This document shows, in pieces, positions 10,253 through 23,089 of a stretch of 64,000 bases of DNA; position 1 is the first letter of the stretch; every line of letters begins with the position of its first letter. The position numbers were made by a program, and so were the translations under genes. Below the pieces are notes generated by a model, which worked only from the letters and a program-made list of their open reading frames with translations, did no database searches and was not told where the DNA came from. This stretch comes from Chionoecetes opilio (lineage: Eukaryota > Arthropoda > Malacostraca > Decapoda > Majidae): contig JACEEZ010022558.1 in NCBI GenBank assembly GCA_016584305.1, positions 46,491 to 110,490 of the forward strand, in the 5' to 3' direction.

Positions 10253-12400
10253 TTTTTTTTTTTTTTATATAAACAAAGGACGGGCCCAAGGGCCCAAAAA
10301 AAAAAATAACAAAAAAGCCCCCCTTAGTTGCCAGCCCCTAAAATGATGAAAATTTAAGAGAGTAAAAAAAAAAAGGGGGGGGTGTCCCAATTTATTTTCG
10401 GGAGGGTCTTTGACTTTCTCTTGAAAAAAATTTAAGTCGTGGGAAGGGGGAAAAATAGAAAAGGAAGGGGTTTCCAGATTTTCCCAAATTGCAAGGATGA
10501 ATGAAAAAGATACGTTTAACTCTTCCCATTGGGAAAAGATGGACAAATAGGGTGAAGAATGATAGAATTTTTGTGCAGGGGGGGGGGCCCCCGGGGGGGA
10601 AAGGGGGGGGAGGCTTTGCATTTTAAAAGGTTCGAAAGCTGTTAGCAGAAAATAACGGTAGAAAAAGCAAGAGGGGGGAAAAAATTTGGGCGGCGGTGAT
10701 TTAAAGATTAAGACACCCAGTCAGAGGAGGGGATTTGATGAGACAAAAAAGCTTTTGACTCAGCCCTTTTTAGAGAGCGTATGGGGGGACCCTTTCCCCA
10801 TACCTTTTGGAGACATACTCCAATTTCATTGGGGGGAAAGGCCCCTGTAGGAAAACAACAACTGGGGGGGGGAAAAAAAGGACGCAGAGCCACGGGCACC
10901 TAACTTCTTAGAAGCCCGTTTTTGCAAAGGAGGAAATTTTAGATTTTCCCGTTTTAGATTTTTTAAATATAGAAAAGTCCCCCAAGGGAAAGTTCATTGG
11001 GAGAAAAAGGAGATGTTTAGTTTTCCCTTGAAGAAGAGGGGTAGTTTTTCTGGTAAGTTTTGCGAATAGGAGGGGGGAAAAAAAATTTGGGGTTTTTTAG
11101 GCAAATTTAAAAAAACAAAGGGTTTTCTTTGGGCCCCAAACGAAATTATAGAAAGATCAGAAATTAGGCGCCTTTGGTGGCATCTCTCCGTGAATCACTT
11201 AGGTTTTTTCCGGGTTTTGTTTTGGGCGTCTAAAAAAACGACATTGAAAAAAAGCAAGGTTTGAATCATCAGCTAGGGGTGGATTTGGGCTTTTGGGGTT
11301 TTTCTTTGAAGATCTTAATGAATAAAAGAAAGGGGAGTAGGGGATAGGACCAAAAACCCCGAGGAAAAACCCCCCTGTTGATATATTTTTTTTTTTAAGA
11401 AGAAAAATGTCCCCCCCCACAGTTTGTGCAATGAACGGTTTGAAAAAGGGAAAATTAAGGGTGAAGGTCAGAGAGAAGGGTAGAAAAAAGAATAAGGGTA
11501 GGTTGGCAAATTTAAAAATTTTGCCAGACTCTTTTCAAAAGCTTTTGTATGTCAAAGGGCCCAACCCGCAAAAGTTCCAAACCAAAAACCCCTAAAGGAG
11601 GATGGGCCAAAATTTAGTTTTGACAAGCTAGAAGATCGCCCGGAGATCGCCCTTTTAAAGGAAACCGTACTTTAACCCATCAGGTAGAAATTGTGAGCAG
11701 ATAGGGGGCTTAAAGGGGAAACTTCTTATTAAAAAATTTAAATTTAAAAATTTAGAAAAAGGGAGGAAATCAAAGCTTTTAGGACGGTAGTTTGGGAAAG
11801 GGTTAAGCGGGCAACCCTTTTTAAAGGGAAAAGGTTTTGGGGTTGAGCCCCAAAATTCCGCAAAAAAGGGAAAAATGGAAGTAATAACAAAAAACGGAAA
11901 AGTTTGACCAGGCAGGGTAAAAAGGAAAGCACAGTTTTTGGATCAAAAGGAAGGGGGCTTTGGGCCCCGGACCGTAACCCCTTTCCCAGGACTAGGGCCC
12001 GAAAGGGGGAAAGAAAAAATCATTACGAAGGGTCTTAATAACAGGCATAATATAGTCAGAGGGTGGAGGAGAAGGAGGAACAAAATCCCTTTATCAACCA
12101 GATTGGGAAATTTTTTGCAAAAGTTTTTTTAGCGGGGGGTTTTACTTTTAAAAATAGCTGAGACAGCTGGGAGCCCTCTGGGGGAAGCATAGGGGGGAAA
12201 AGATGCAGAAGAAAAAATTTTTAAGATTTTTTATTAGCTTTGATGCCATAAGTCAAAGGGGAGAAATTTGGGTTCAGAAAAATTTTTACATTTTTTATGT
12301 TTAAGGGTTTTTTTAAGGGGAAGTACAAATTTGGCATGATTACGGGAAGACTATAAAAAGGGGATGAGGGTTTTAAAGATGGAGGGTTACGGTGCGGTAA
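10253..12400 (-). mobile_element. Jockey-like LINE (copy B), longer but degenerate
   Basis: The T run at 10253-10266 is the poly(A) tail on the minus strand. The minus strand shows scattered parts of a non-LTR reverse transcriptase in the usual order. The block around 'PLFFFTLLNFHHF' at 10265-10621 is in the 3' region. RT thumb remnants lie at 10700-10900. A 'PQGS'-type region is near 11330-11380, and the region before the RT is at 11744-11932. It aligns with copy C (58729-60340) over its full length, well beyond the 5' truncation of copies A and D. Indels in nearly every homopolymer destroy the frames. Confidence 0.7.
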
Positions 12401-13049
12401 ATAATTTAAAATGTATTGTCCAGAATCCTTTCCTTTTTTTTACCTGAAAAGAAGAAAAAAAAACTAGTTTTTAAATACAAAAACCAAGGGGAATATTTTT
12501 TTTAAATGGAAAAACATTTTTTTAAGAACTACCGTCAAAAACACCCATATTCGCCACCGTAAATAAAAGGCCGGGCCCGGCGCCTATATTAGTAAATTTT
12601 TGGGTCACTTTCTAATTTTGGGAAAGTGCCAAATGAAAAACCCCGTACAAAAATAAAACTACTGTGCTGCCCCTCTAGTGGCACATACAAGTCGTATGGG
12701 TGCTAAAATTTTTTTAAAATTGGGGGGCCCGGGGACATTGTGCAGGGGCCCACATTAGGTTATTGAGGGGAGACAGGGTTTTTTTTTCTTTCAATTTTAA
12801 AACTATGTAAAAATTTGGGCAGGAGCCTGTTTGAGGAAAATGAAAAGGGGGTGTACAGATATGAAAAAATTTTTTAAAAGGGTTTTAATTTAAATTTTAT
12901 TTTAGCCCTTTTACGTTCAGCAGACTGTCTGTTCTGGTGTTTTGGCGCCAAACACAGGAAGGGGAAAAGGCGGCCCTTTTCCCACCTACGCGAGGGAAAA
13001 AAATTTCATGTTTTTTTTCAACACTGGGGTGGGGAGGGGTTTTTAGTTT

Positions 13050-13050
<1 letters not shown>
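12401..13050. other. No recognised feature
   Basis: AT-rich, homopolymer-laden sequence with no coding frame and no match seen elsewhere in the window. Confidence 0.4.
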
Positions 13051-13053
<3 letters not shown>

Positions 13054-13084
<31 letters not shown>

Positions 13085-13353
13085 CTTTTCTCTCTCTTCC
13101 TCTCCCTCTCTCTCTCTCTCTCTCCCCTCTCTCTCTCTCTCTCTCTCTCTTTTCTCTCCCCCTTCTCTCTCTCTCTCCCTTTTCTCCCCTTTTCTCTCTC
13201 TCTCTCTCTCTCTTTTTTCTCCTCTCTCTCTCTCTCTCTCTCTCTCCCCTCTCTCTCTCTCTCTCTCTCCCCTCTCTCTCTCCCCTCTCTCTCCCCTCCC
13301 CTCTCTCTCTCTCCTCCCCCTCTCGCCCCTCTCTCTCCCCCTCTTCCCCTCTC
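13054..13353. repeat. (CT)n microsatellite
   Basis: About 300 bp of CTCT runs with CCC or TTT interruptions. The long frames across it are repeat translations. Confidence 0.95.
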
Positions 13354-13639
13354 TAAAAACCTTGGGGCTCACTGGGCAAAAAATGGGCTTATAACAAAAA
13401 ATTATGTGGAAAAGATAAAAAAAATAACCGGATCTTAAAGTAGTAAAAAAGAATAAAAGAATATTTCGACAAGGATAACCCCCAGCCAATTTTACAATAC
13501 TTTCCTTTTCATTATTAATTATTGCAATGTTTAAAAGGGGGACAGCAAAACAAACTTCCTAAACATGTTCAAAAACTACCGAATTTTTTTAAGCAAAGTA
13601 AATAATGGTTAAAAAACCAGGGGAAATACGATCATTTTT

Positions 13640-13960
13640 TGGGCTCCCCAATTTTTAAAAAAACTACAATTTTTGGGGAAAGTTAAAGACCCAAAAAAAC
13701 TCAAAGGGCACAGGTCACTATGTTTAAGTAAAAGACCCATTTTATTTCCTAATCTGGGCTTTTCCAACTGTGGGGGGGGTTTTCTGGGAGCACCACCAAC
13801 AGCGAGATCACCTGTACGCCCCAAAAACCAACACCATGGGGGCCAGATCTCCCCTCTGAAAGGGGGCCCCAAAGTTATGGAACACTTCCCTCGCTATTAA
13901 GATGCAAACACCCTACTGCTTTCAAAACTAAACCAAACTTGTATTCGGATGGAAATGAAT
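13640..13960 (+). pseudogene. LINE reverse-transcriptase ORF, C-terminal remnant
   Basis: Around 13800-13900, two frames together resemble the usual end of a non-LTR reverse transcriptase ORF (R-T-T-M-G-D-R-S...PKLWNSLP): 'NTMGARSPL' in one frame and 'KGAPKLWNT' after a stop. The upstream segment 'GHRSLCLS' in another frame fits the preceding region. Identification rests on this short pattern and the clade cannot be assigned. The fragment is broken by a stop and by homopolymer indels. Confidence 0.4.
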
Positions 13961-14464
13961 TTTAGTATAAAAACTTTTTCTTTTAATGTATATGTATATT
14001 CTTAGGTAGAAATTATGTACCTTTTATAATGATTTTTTATATATTTTTTTTTTTTAAATGCTTTTTTTCCTTTATTTTTACTAGCATATTCTGTATTATT
14101 TTTAAAATCAATTATTTTTCTATTTTACAATTTTATATTTTTTTATTTTTTTTTTTTTAATGCAAAAATTGATTTAATTTATGTAGCTTTAATTGAAAAA
14201 AAATTTGTATGTAAGAATAACCCTGCCGGGGGGAAATAAAACTTTTTTTTATTATTATTTTTTATTATTCTCTCTCTCTCTCTCCTCTCTCATAAAAAGC
14301 ATTATATGAAAAGAAATAATAGTAATGATTAATATAATTGTATGATAACAGTTCATGCTAGACCTACCCAATTCTATAAGAAACAATAATACTTTCACAA
14401 ACTTCTAGATAAATTTAATTTTATGAAGGCAATTAAACACCTTTTGGAAACACTTATGGGCCGA
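13961..14464. other. AT-rich interval without a gene
   Basis: Long T and A runs, with a short CT tract at 14271-14291. Possibly the 3' untranslated part of the preceding LINE remnant, but no tail is definable. Confidence 0.4.
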
Positions 14465-17400
14465 AGGGTGGTGTTGACAGGGGGAATAGGGTGGCTGGGA
14501 GGGGCTCGAGAGTTGGCACGATGAAGGGGGCTTGGAGATATAAGGGGGGGCTGGCAGGGTAAAAGGGGGAGTGGCAGGACAAAAGTAGCTGGGGGGGTAT
14601 AAGGGGTGGGGCGGGAAAAAAGGGGATGGCAGGGGAAAATTAAGGGGGGGCAGGAAAAAAAGGGGCTGGGGGGTTTAAAGGGGCGGGCCCAAGGTTAAGG
14701 GGCTGACAGGTTACAAGGGGTTGGCATTTTTTTAAAAAAGGGGCTGGCAGGGTATAAAAAGTGGCTAGAAGGGTAAAGGGGGTTGGCCGCGGGGTTAAAG
14801 GGGCCCCTGGCTGGGTATAAGTGGTTTGGCGGGGTAAAAGGGGGGGGGTTTGGGTAAAAGGGTTTTAGGGCCCAAGGGGATAGGGGGTTTGGAAGGGTAA
14901 AAATGGCCCCGGGTAAAAAGGGGGGCGGGGCAGGATATAAACGAGGGGCGGGGTTTAAAAGGGGGAGGGGCAGGGTAAAAAGGGGGAGGGCCCGGGGGAA
15001 AAATATAAGTGGCTGGCAGGGTTTTAAGGGGGGTTTGGAAGGGTAAAAATTGGGACTACAAGGTTTTTAAGGGGCGGGCAGGGTTAAGGGGCTGGCAGGG
15101 TATAAGTGGCGGGCGGGGTTTAAAAAGGGGTGGCGGGGTAAAAGGGATTTGGCGGGGTAAAAGGGGTTGGTAGAGTATAAGGGGGCTAAAAGGGTTTTTT
15201 AAAGGGTGGCGGGGGTATAAGGGGGCTGGCGGGGTTTTTATGGGGGCTGGGGGTAAAGGGGCTGGCAGGTTTTTATAAGGGGATGGCAGGGTAAAAGGGG
15301 GTGGCGGGAAATTTAAGTGGCGGGCCCAAGGGTTAAAAAAAGGGGTTGGTGGGGTATAAGTGGCTGGGAAAGGTGTAGGGGGCTGGAAAGGGGGTTTAAT
15401 AAGGGGCTGGTAGGGGTTATAATGGCGGGCCCCGGGGAAATAAGGGGCTGGAAAGGTTTAAAAGGGCCCGGGCAGGGATAAGGGGTTGGTAGGGTTTTAA
15501 AAGTGGCTAGAAAGGGTTTTAAAGGGGGGGGGGGCAGGGTTTATGGGGGAACTGGCAGGTTAAGGGCGGGCCCGGGTTAAAAAGGGCGGGCGGGGATATA
15601 AGGGGAGGGCAGGGTTTTTTAAGTGGTGGCGGGGTATAAGTGGCTAGCGGGGTAAAAAGGGGGTTTGGAAAGGTATAAGGGGGCTGGCAGGGTATAAGGG
15701 GGTTGGGTGGGGTTTTAAAGTGGTGGAAGGGTAAAAAAGGGGTTTGGTAGGGTATAAGTGGCTAGCAAGGTTTTAAGGGGCGGGCAGGGAAATAAGGGGT
15801 TTGGCAGGGTAAAAGTGGCGGCGGGGTTTAAGGGGGCTGACAAGGTAAAAAGGGGGGCGGGCAGGTTATAATTGGCTGGCGGGGTTATAAGGGCTGGAAA
15901 GGAATTTTAAGGGGGGGGGGGCGGGTATAAGCGGTTTGGCGAGTAAAAGAGGGGGAAAGGGGGGTTTAAAAGGGGGTTTGGGGAAAATTTGGGGTAAAAA
16001 AGGGCTACAAGGTGAAAGGGGTTTTTTTGGCGGGGTTTATAAGGGGGCGGGGAGGGTAGAATTTGGCGGGGCAGGGTATAAAGGGGGGGCCCAGGGGGAA
16101 ATAAGGGACGGCCCAGGGTAAAAGGGTTGGAAAGGTTTTAAAAGGGGGGGTTTTGGCCCGGGGGGGGTAAAAAAAAGGTACGGGCGGGGTATAAGGGATT
16201 TGGCGGGGTTTTAAGGGGGTGGCGGGGGTATAAGGGGAATGGGGGGGAAATAAGTGGCGGGCCAGGGTTTAAAGGGGGGGCCCGGGTTTTTTTTGGCTGG
16301 AAAGGGGGATAAGGGGGTTTGGAAAGGGGTTAGGGGTTGGGGGGGTTTAAAAGTGGCGGGCAAGGGAAAGGGGGCTGGCAGGGGTATAAGGGCCCTGGCA
16401 GGGTATAATTTGGCCCTTGCGGGGGTTAAGGGGTTTGGAAAGGGTATAATGGCGGGGGCAGGGTATAAGGGGTTTTCCCAGGTTAAGTGGCTGGCAGGGT
16501 TAATTGCTGGGCAAAAAGTATAAGTGTTTTGGCAGGGTAAAAGGGTCTGGAAGGGAAACAGAGCTGGCGGGGGTAGGTGGCGGGAAGGATAAAAGGTTTT
16601 GTACCCAGGGAAATAAGGGGCGGGCGGGGAAATTTTGGGTTTGGTGGGGTTATAAGTGGCTAAAAGGGTAAAAGGGGTTTCGGCGGGGTAAAAGGGGCTG
16701 GCAGGTATAATTTTGGGCTGGAAAAGGTTGAAAGGGGGGTTTGGGCCAGGGTATAAGGGGGCGGGCCGGGGGGTATAAGGGGCTGGCGGGTTTAATAAGG
16801 GGCGGGCAGGGTTAAAAGGGAACTGGCGGGGTTTAAAAGTGGCTGGCGGGGTAAAAGGGCGGCGGGCGGGGTTTTTAAAAAGTGGCGGAAAGGGGTTAAA
16901 AGGCGGGAAAGGGTTTTTAAAGGGGTTTGGGTATGGGTTATAAGGGGGCGGGGCAGGGTTTTTTAAAGGGGCCCTGGCCGGGTAAAAGGGGGCGGGCCCA
17001 GGGTTTTTTTTTTTAATGGTTTTTGCAGGGTTATAAGGGGGTTTGGAAAGGGAAAAAGGGGAAGGGCAGGGATAAAAGGGGATGGCAGGGTATAAGGGAC
17101 TGGCGGGGGGGTATAAAGGAAAGGAAGGGGCCCCAGGTTTTAAAGGGGGAAAGGGACGGGTTATTAAAGGGGTGGGGGGGTTTTAAAAGGGGTTTTATGG
17201 CAGGATATAAGGGGAAATGGCAGGGAAATAAAAGGGGGCTTTGGGGCAGGGTATAAGGGGGGCAGGGTATGGGGGGCGGGCAGGGTATAATTAAAAAGGG
17301 CTGGAAGGGTAACTGGGCTGGCGGGGTAAAATGGGCCCGGGAAAGGGTATAAAGGTTTGTTGGCAGGGTTTATAATTTGGCAGGGGCGGGGTTTAAAATT

Positions 17401-18066
17401 TGGTTTGGGCTTTTTATAAGGGGGCGGGCGGGTACAATGGGGGGGCAGGGAAAAAAAAAAAGGGCGGGCCCAGGGTAAAAGGGGCTGGCGGGGGAAAAAG
17501 GTCTGTCGGGGTTTAAAAGGGGGGGGTTGGTTTTAGGGTATAAGGTCGGGTTGACAGGGTAAAAGGGGAAAACGGCGGGGTTTATAATTTGGTGGCGGGT
17601 TTTTAAAATTTGGATTTTTGGGGATAAGGGGGTTTTTGGCCAGGGTTTTAAGTGTTTGGCGGGTTTTTTTAAAGGGGGCGGGAAAGGGGTCCCAAGGGGC
17701 TGGCAAGGTAAAAAAAAGGGGGGGCTGGTGGGGGAAAAGGCTTGGCGGGTTTTAAATAAGGCCCCTTTGGCTGGGAAAAGGGGGGCGGGTTTAGGGTTTT
17801 GGGCCTTTGGGCGGGGTAAAACCCCCTGGCAGGGGTTTTAAAATTTGGCTGGCCGGGTTTAAAAGGGTGGCTGGCAGGAATAAGGGGGTTTGGTGGGGTA
17901 AAAAGGGGCGTTGGGGGGGTTATAATTGGTGGCGGGGTTTTAAGGGGTGGCGGGGTATAAAGGGGGGGGAAAGGTAAAAAGTGGTGGGGGGGGTTTTTAA
18001 AGGGCTCCCAGGGTAAAAAGGGGGCCCGGCGGGGTTTTAAAAGGGAGCGGGCAGGGTATAATTGTC
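14465..18066. repeat. G-rich minisatellite, unit ~20 bp
   Basis: About 3.6 kb built from variants of 'ggctggcagggtataagg', i.e. roughly 170-180 units. Units drift by base changes and run-length differences. No stable higher-order period was obvious by eye. The invariant core is 'ggcagggtataag'. Frames through it (Gly/Lys/Ala/Trp-rich) are repeat translations. Confidence 0.9.
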
Positions 18067-18138
18067 AGCACAGTTGGGGTATCTTTTCGGTGGGAAAAAA
18101 TTTTCCCCCTATATAATTTTTCACATTAGGCTAAACTA

Positions 18139-18286
18139 AATTCTCTCTTCTCTCTTTTCCCCTCTCTCTCTCTCTCCCTCTCTCTCTCTCTCTCCCCTCT
18201 TCCCCCTTCTCTCTCCTTTTCTTTTCTCCTCTCTCTCTCTCTTCTCTCTTCTTTTTCCCTCTCTCTCTCTCCCTCTCTCTCTCTCT

Positions 18287-18331
<45 letters not shown>

Positions 18332-18529
18332 CCCTCTCTCCCCCTTCTCCCCTCTCTCTCTTTTCCCTCTCTCTCTTTTCTCTCTCTCTCTCTCTCTCCC
18401 CTCTCTCCCCTCCTCTCTCCCCTTCTCTCCTCTCCCCCTTCTCTCTCTCTTCCTCTCTCTTCTCTCCCCTCTCTCTCCTCTCTCTCTTTCTCTTCCTCTC
18501 TCTCTCCTCTCTCCTCTCTCCCTCTCTCT

Positions 18530-18568
<39 letters not shown>

Positions 18569-18588
18569 CCTTTTCTCTCTCTCCCCAT
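18139..18588. repeat. (CT)n microsatellite
   Basis: About 450 bp of CTCT runs. The 150-codon minus-strand frame is Arg/Glu repeat translation. Confidence 0.95.
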
Positions 18589-18594
18589 ACGGAG

Positions 18595-18670
18595 CTTTAC
18601 TACTACTACACTATACTACTACTATAATACTATTATTACTATACTATTTACTACTACTACTCCTACCATT
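18595..18670. repeat. (TAC)n trinucleotide repeat
   Basis: An imperfect run of TAC/TAT triplets directly following the CT tract. Confidence 0.85.
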
Positions 18671-20384
18671 ACCAACCCCACCCACCCACCACTTCCATAA
18701 ACATCCAAAATCCTGAGAGAGAAGCTTAAAATTTTCCCCCCAGACGCCATAAAAAAACGGGGGCCTCATTCAAATCAACACAGAATTCCCTTTAATAAAT
18801 CACCTCGTTTCGGAAAAATAAAGGTATAAAAACTGTTCTCATCTTTTAAAGCCCTCCCCCCCTCCCCTCCTTTTCCCCTTCTTCACCCCCCAAACCTCCC
18901 TCAACCCCCTCCATTCCTTCCCCTCTTCACTCCTTTTCCCCCTACCCCCTTTCCCCCTTCCCCCTTTTCCCCCCCTTTTCCCCCCCTGCCCCTCCTTATC
19001 GAGGATCTCCCAAATGGATGCCCGGAAGGCAAGAGGACAATTTGTTTGGGGTTTTTGCTAAGCCAGACTTTCAAAAAACATTTTTATTCCATTTGGGTCG
19101 TGTGTTAGGGAAAAAGAAGACCTGTTTGGTTTTAAAAGGGAAAAATTTTAATTATTTTTTTTCCAATTAAATCATTTAATTTGGTCTTACTTTTTTGTGG
19201 GGCTTTTTCATTTTATTGAAGTTTTTTTGGGTTTGGAGATTTTGGGGCTTAGTGAAAAGCAGTACAGTAGTATACCCGGCAGTAGTAGTGGCGATGTAGT
19301 AGTATTTATATAGTAGTTTTGGTTTTGGGTAAATAAAAATTTTTCAGCAATTTTGGGGGAAAATAAAAAAAAAACAGCTGACAAAAAAATTATAAGTCGG
19401 TATATTTGTAGAGACTTTTTTTGGGCTAAATTTAAAATATGAAAGTCTAGTTTTGTAAAACATTTTTTAAGTCCAATTATAAAAATAGAATATTTAAAAC
19501 TAGTTATGTAGTTTTGTATGTTCTAAGCTTAAAGGGTTATTTTAAAACGACCCTTTGTTACCGAAAGGACAGGGGCCCCGAACACGAGAGGATGGGTGAA
19601 CATCTCGGATCTTCATACTACCGGACGCCCCACACAGGCGCCCCGCCGGGGGCCCTCCTGGTGGTGTCACTACTAATTTGGTTGAAAAATATTTCAAATG
19701 CCCCTTTTTGGCCCTTTAAAAATGTGAAACAAAACGGGAAACGAAACATATTTACCCACCCAAATTAAGTTCTTCTAAAAATTTATACCGACTTAAAAAT
19801 GGGGGGCGGGCGGGGGGGACCAATTTTAAAAGGGTTTAAACCCCTGCTTCTTTAGCACATGATTTTTAAACAATTTCAAAAACAGGGGGGCTCATCATTT
19901 CTACCTTTATACACCCACCTTTTTTTCCCTGAAGTTCATTAAAATGTGTAAATTTCCCATTTAATTTCTCTGCCAGTCAATTTTTTAAAAAGCTAATGTC
20001 AAAAAAATGTTCTACAATAGCAAACGACTTTTTATCATTTATGTAGGGAATTTTTTTTTGGGAAACTTGGATTTTTCCCACCCTACAAAAATGCAAACAC
20101 AGCAGCGCTTACAGTCAGACGAGCCTTCCCTCGTTACTTGACGGGATTCATTTTTTTTTCGATTTTCTTGGGCCCATTTAAGTTTTTCAATTTCATTTTG
20201 AAATTTTAAGTTCTCAAATTTTTTTCCTTTTAATTTTTCCCCAAACTACTTTTTGCTGAAAAGTTGAACTTGCTTTGCACCCTTACGATACACGTACCTT
20301 TTTTTCACCTTTTTACTTTACAATTATTAACAAATGGGGTATTTGACATTGTGGGGAAAACCCCGCTAGTACGATACATTATAA
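18671..20384. other. No recognised gene
   Basis: Contains a C/T-rich tract at 18845-18990 and otherwise AT-rich DNA with long homopolymers. The 84-codon plus-strand frame at 19514-19768 shows no recognisable domain and lies in low-quality sequence. I do not call it. Confidence 0.4.
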
Positions 20385-20493
20385 AATTTTTAATATATAT
20401 AATATATATAAAATATATATATAATATAAAATATATATAAAATAATATATATATAATATATATATAAAAATATATATAAATATATATAATATA
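20385..20493. repeat. (TA)n-rich tract
   Basis: TATATA runs with A interruptions, about 110 bp. Confidence 0.9.
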
Positions 20494-21084
20494 TGTAATT
20501 TTTTCGCGGCCCTTTTCATGTTCTTTGGGTGTTGGAAATCATGTAATTTATTGTTTTTATATACTTTTTTTTGCAAAAATTTTCATTTAATACTTGGAAT
20601 TTAAGCGGCTCGAACCTTCCCCTTTTTGGTCCCGCTGAATTCTTCGTGAATTTTTTTTTTGTGTATTTAAATCATCTTTACCCCCACTTTTAAAAGGGTA
20701 GGAATTAAGCCTTGGGAAATTTTTTGAGTTAGATGTATCTAATTTTATGTAGGGGTATAGCCTTTAGTTAGGGGGTTGTATTAATAGGTTTTTAGCCCCA
20801 GTAGTTTAGGGTTTTATACGTTTTTTTACCCCTTTTTTCCCTAGCCCAATTCTTTTGTGGCCCAATTTGAGAATAAAATTTTATAGGGGGGCCCCAGCAA
20901 TGTCCCGTCAGTTTTTTCTTCTAACAATTTTATACCCAACTTGCATGGGGCTATTCCCATGGAATTACAACTATTTTTTAAAAAAGTGTCCCCGCGTTAA
21001 AATAACCCCTTTCCCTGCAGGATATTTTCCTGTAGGAAGGTATAATACGGTGACACTTGGGTTTTAAAAATAGTTTTTAATTCC
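20494..21084. other. No recognised feature
   Basis: AT-rich DNA. A 70-codon plus-strand frame at 20855-21067 has no recognisable similarity and is not called. Confidence 0.4.
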
Positions 21085-21235
21085 CTAGTAAAAGTCATGC
21101 AAGGTTTTTATGACAGTAAACCCCCCGAAATTTTTTCTGTGAAAAATCCCCCGGGGGCGCGAGGATTTTGAACCCCCTACCCAAGAAAAGGGGGGCCCGG
21201 CCCCGCGGGCCCCCCTGCCACGGCGGTTTTGTGTT
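21085..21235 (-). mobile_element. Possible tRNA-derived SINE head
   Basis: On the minus strand, 'ggggttcaaaatcctcgcg' (about 21159-21177) resembles a B box. It is followed by 'gggggatttttcacag'. An upstream G/C-rich block could hold a damaged A box. No second copy is visible in the window, so this is weak. Confidence 0.25.
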
Positions 21236-21447
21236 TTGTGGGCCCGTGTTGTGTCTGTGTCGGGGTCTGGTCTGTGTGTTTTGTGTCTTTTGTCTGGTTT
21301 TTGGTGTCCCGGGGTGTCCCGTGTGTTTTGGGGTTTTTGGGGTTGGGGGGTCTGTGTCTGTGTCTTTTCTGTGCCCCGTGTCTTTTCTGTGTCTGTGTGC
21401 CCGTCCCCGTCCCGCCCGTCTGTCTGTCTGTCTGTCTGTGCGTGCCC

Positions 21448-21482
<35 letters not shown>

Positions 21483-21582
21483 TGCGTGCGTGCGTGCGGT
21501 TTCGTGCGGCCCTTGGGGTGCGTTTCGTGCGTGCGTCCCTGCGGGTGCGTGCGTGGTGGTGCGTGCGTGCGCCCGTGTTGGT
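21236..21582. repeat. (GT)/(GTCT)n/(GTGC)n compound microsatellite
   Basis: GTGTCT-type repeats pass into GTCT at 21418-21440 and then into GCGT repeats at 21450-21500. The Val/Cys/Arg-rich frames are repeat translations. Confidence 0.9.
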
Positions 21583-22544
21583 CCCTGATTAAAAAATTTT
21601 ATCTTACATAAAACCGCGAAATTTGTTTCTCAGAACAAAGGGGGAAATTAAAAAAAGCACGTACAAAAATAAATCCTCAACCCCCCCCGCCTTTGAAGCT
21701 TCGAAACAGGGGGGAACAAACTTTCCGTCCTTTTTAACCCCCCGGCCCGAATTGGCCCCTTTTTAATTTTCCCCAGCATTTTTTTAATATTTTTTACTGT
21801 GGAAAAAAATTTAGTATTTTTTCCCCCTTTACAAAAATATTTTTGGCTACACTTCACCCATTAACATTTTTAATCTGTATCAATCTTTTTTCAACGGAAA
21901 AAAATTAATTAAAAGCTTAATCGTACTCTCTGTCACAAACCCACTTTCTAACCTCACCACCCCTTCAAATTTTTGTTTTTTTTGTGGGAAAATTTTCGTT
22001 CAGAGTGGTTTGGAAAAGTGTGAAACAAGGGAAGAAGTGGGGTTTGAGGGGGGAGGGGGGGGTGGGGAAGGGGAAGGGAAAGGGAAGGGAAAGGGAAAAG
22101 GGGAAAGGGAAAGGGAAAAAGGGGGGGGTATTGGGGCAGTAAGGGGAAATTTTGGTGGTTTGAGGGGAGGGAAGGGGGGGGGATTGGCCTAATATCAATT
22201 TATTTCGCCATTTTTCAGTAAGGCCCACGCAGTTTTCCAGAGCCGCGGGAAAAGCCTTTACGGGGTAGCAGGGGGCGTGGCGTGGGCAGAAAAGGGTACA
22301 CGAACCAAAATAATTGGGCCCCGATTCGAAGAGAAGGGAGAGAGAAGAAAAGAGAGCACTACCACCTACCCAAACGTCCTTTTTCTGGTTGCCCGATACG
22401 GGGGTAAAAACTTATACAAACAAACGGCAGCAGTCCCAGCCAGATACAAGCAAAAAAGCGCCATGAAAATACCCGAAGAGTCGGGGGCCCCCGGGCCCCC
22501 TTTTCCTTTCCTTTCTTTCCCCTTTAGCACTTGGGTAAGGAAAT
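21583..22544. other. No recognised gene
   Basis: Contains a 'gggaaa'-type purine tract at 22045-22180. The 22200-22500 stretch is of ordinary composition, with an unbroken 112-codon plus-strand frame (22277-22615) that runs into a repeat and shows no recognisable domain. Confidence 0.4.
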
Positions 22545-23010
22545 TTGGAGGGTGTGGAAGGTGTGGATTTTGGAAGGCTGAGGAGGGATTTGGGAAGCGT
22601 AAAGACTGTTTTTAAAGGGTGTGGAAGGCTTTAGGGGAAAGGTTTTGCAGGCTATTGGAAAAGGGTGTGGAAGGATTTTGGGGAGGCTGTTGGAAGGCGG
22701 TTGAAGGCCTGTGGAAGGCTGAGGGAAAGGATTTTGGGAGGCTGTTGGGAAGGGGCGGGGCTGGGAAGGGCTTTTAGGGAGGGGTTTGGACATTGTGGAA
22801 AGGGGTTGAAGGCTGTTGGAAGGCCCGAAGGAAAGGGTTTGGCAGGTGTTTAAAAGGCTTTTGGGAAAGGGTGAGGAAAAGGGTTTTTTCAAGGGTATTT
22901 GGAAGGGTGTGGGGGAAGGATTTGACAGGCTGTTGGGAAAGGTGTTGAAGGGTGTTTTAAGGCTGTGGAAAGGGTGAAGAAATGTTGAAGGCCCGAGGGA
23001 AAGGGTAGCG
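22545..23010. repeat. Minisatellite, unit ~20-35 bp
   Basis: Repeated blocks of 'ggaaggctgttgg' and 'gggaaagggttttg' alternate irregularly over ~465 bp. Confidence 0.8.
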
Positions 23011-23089
23011 GTGAACGGCCTGAAACTGGAAAAAAAATATTTTAAAAAAAGGGAAAAAGGTAAAACCCGGTTTTAAAATAGGGGGATAA

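Noticed and set aside
19514..19768. 84-codon frame in ordinary-looking sequence
   Set aside because: No recognisable domain, low-quality region, and no splice or promoter context.
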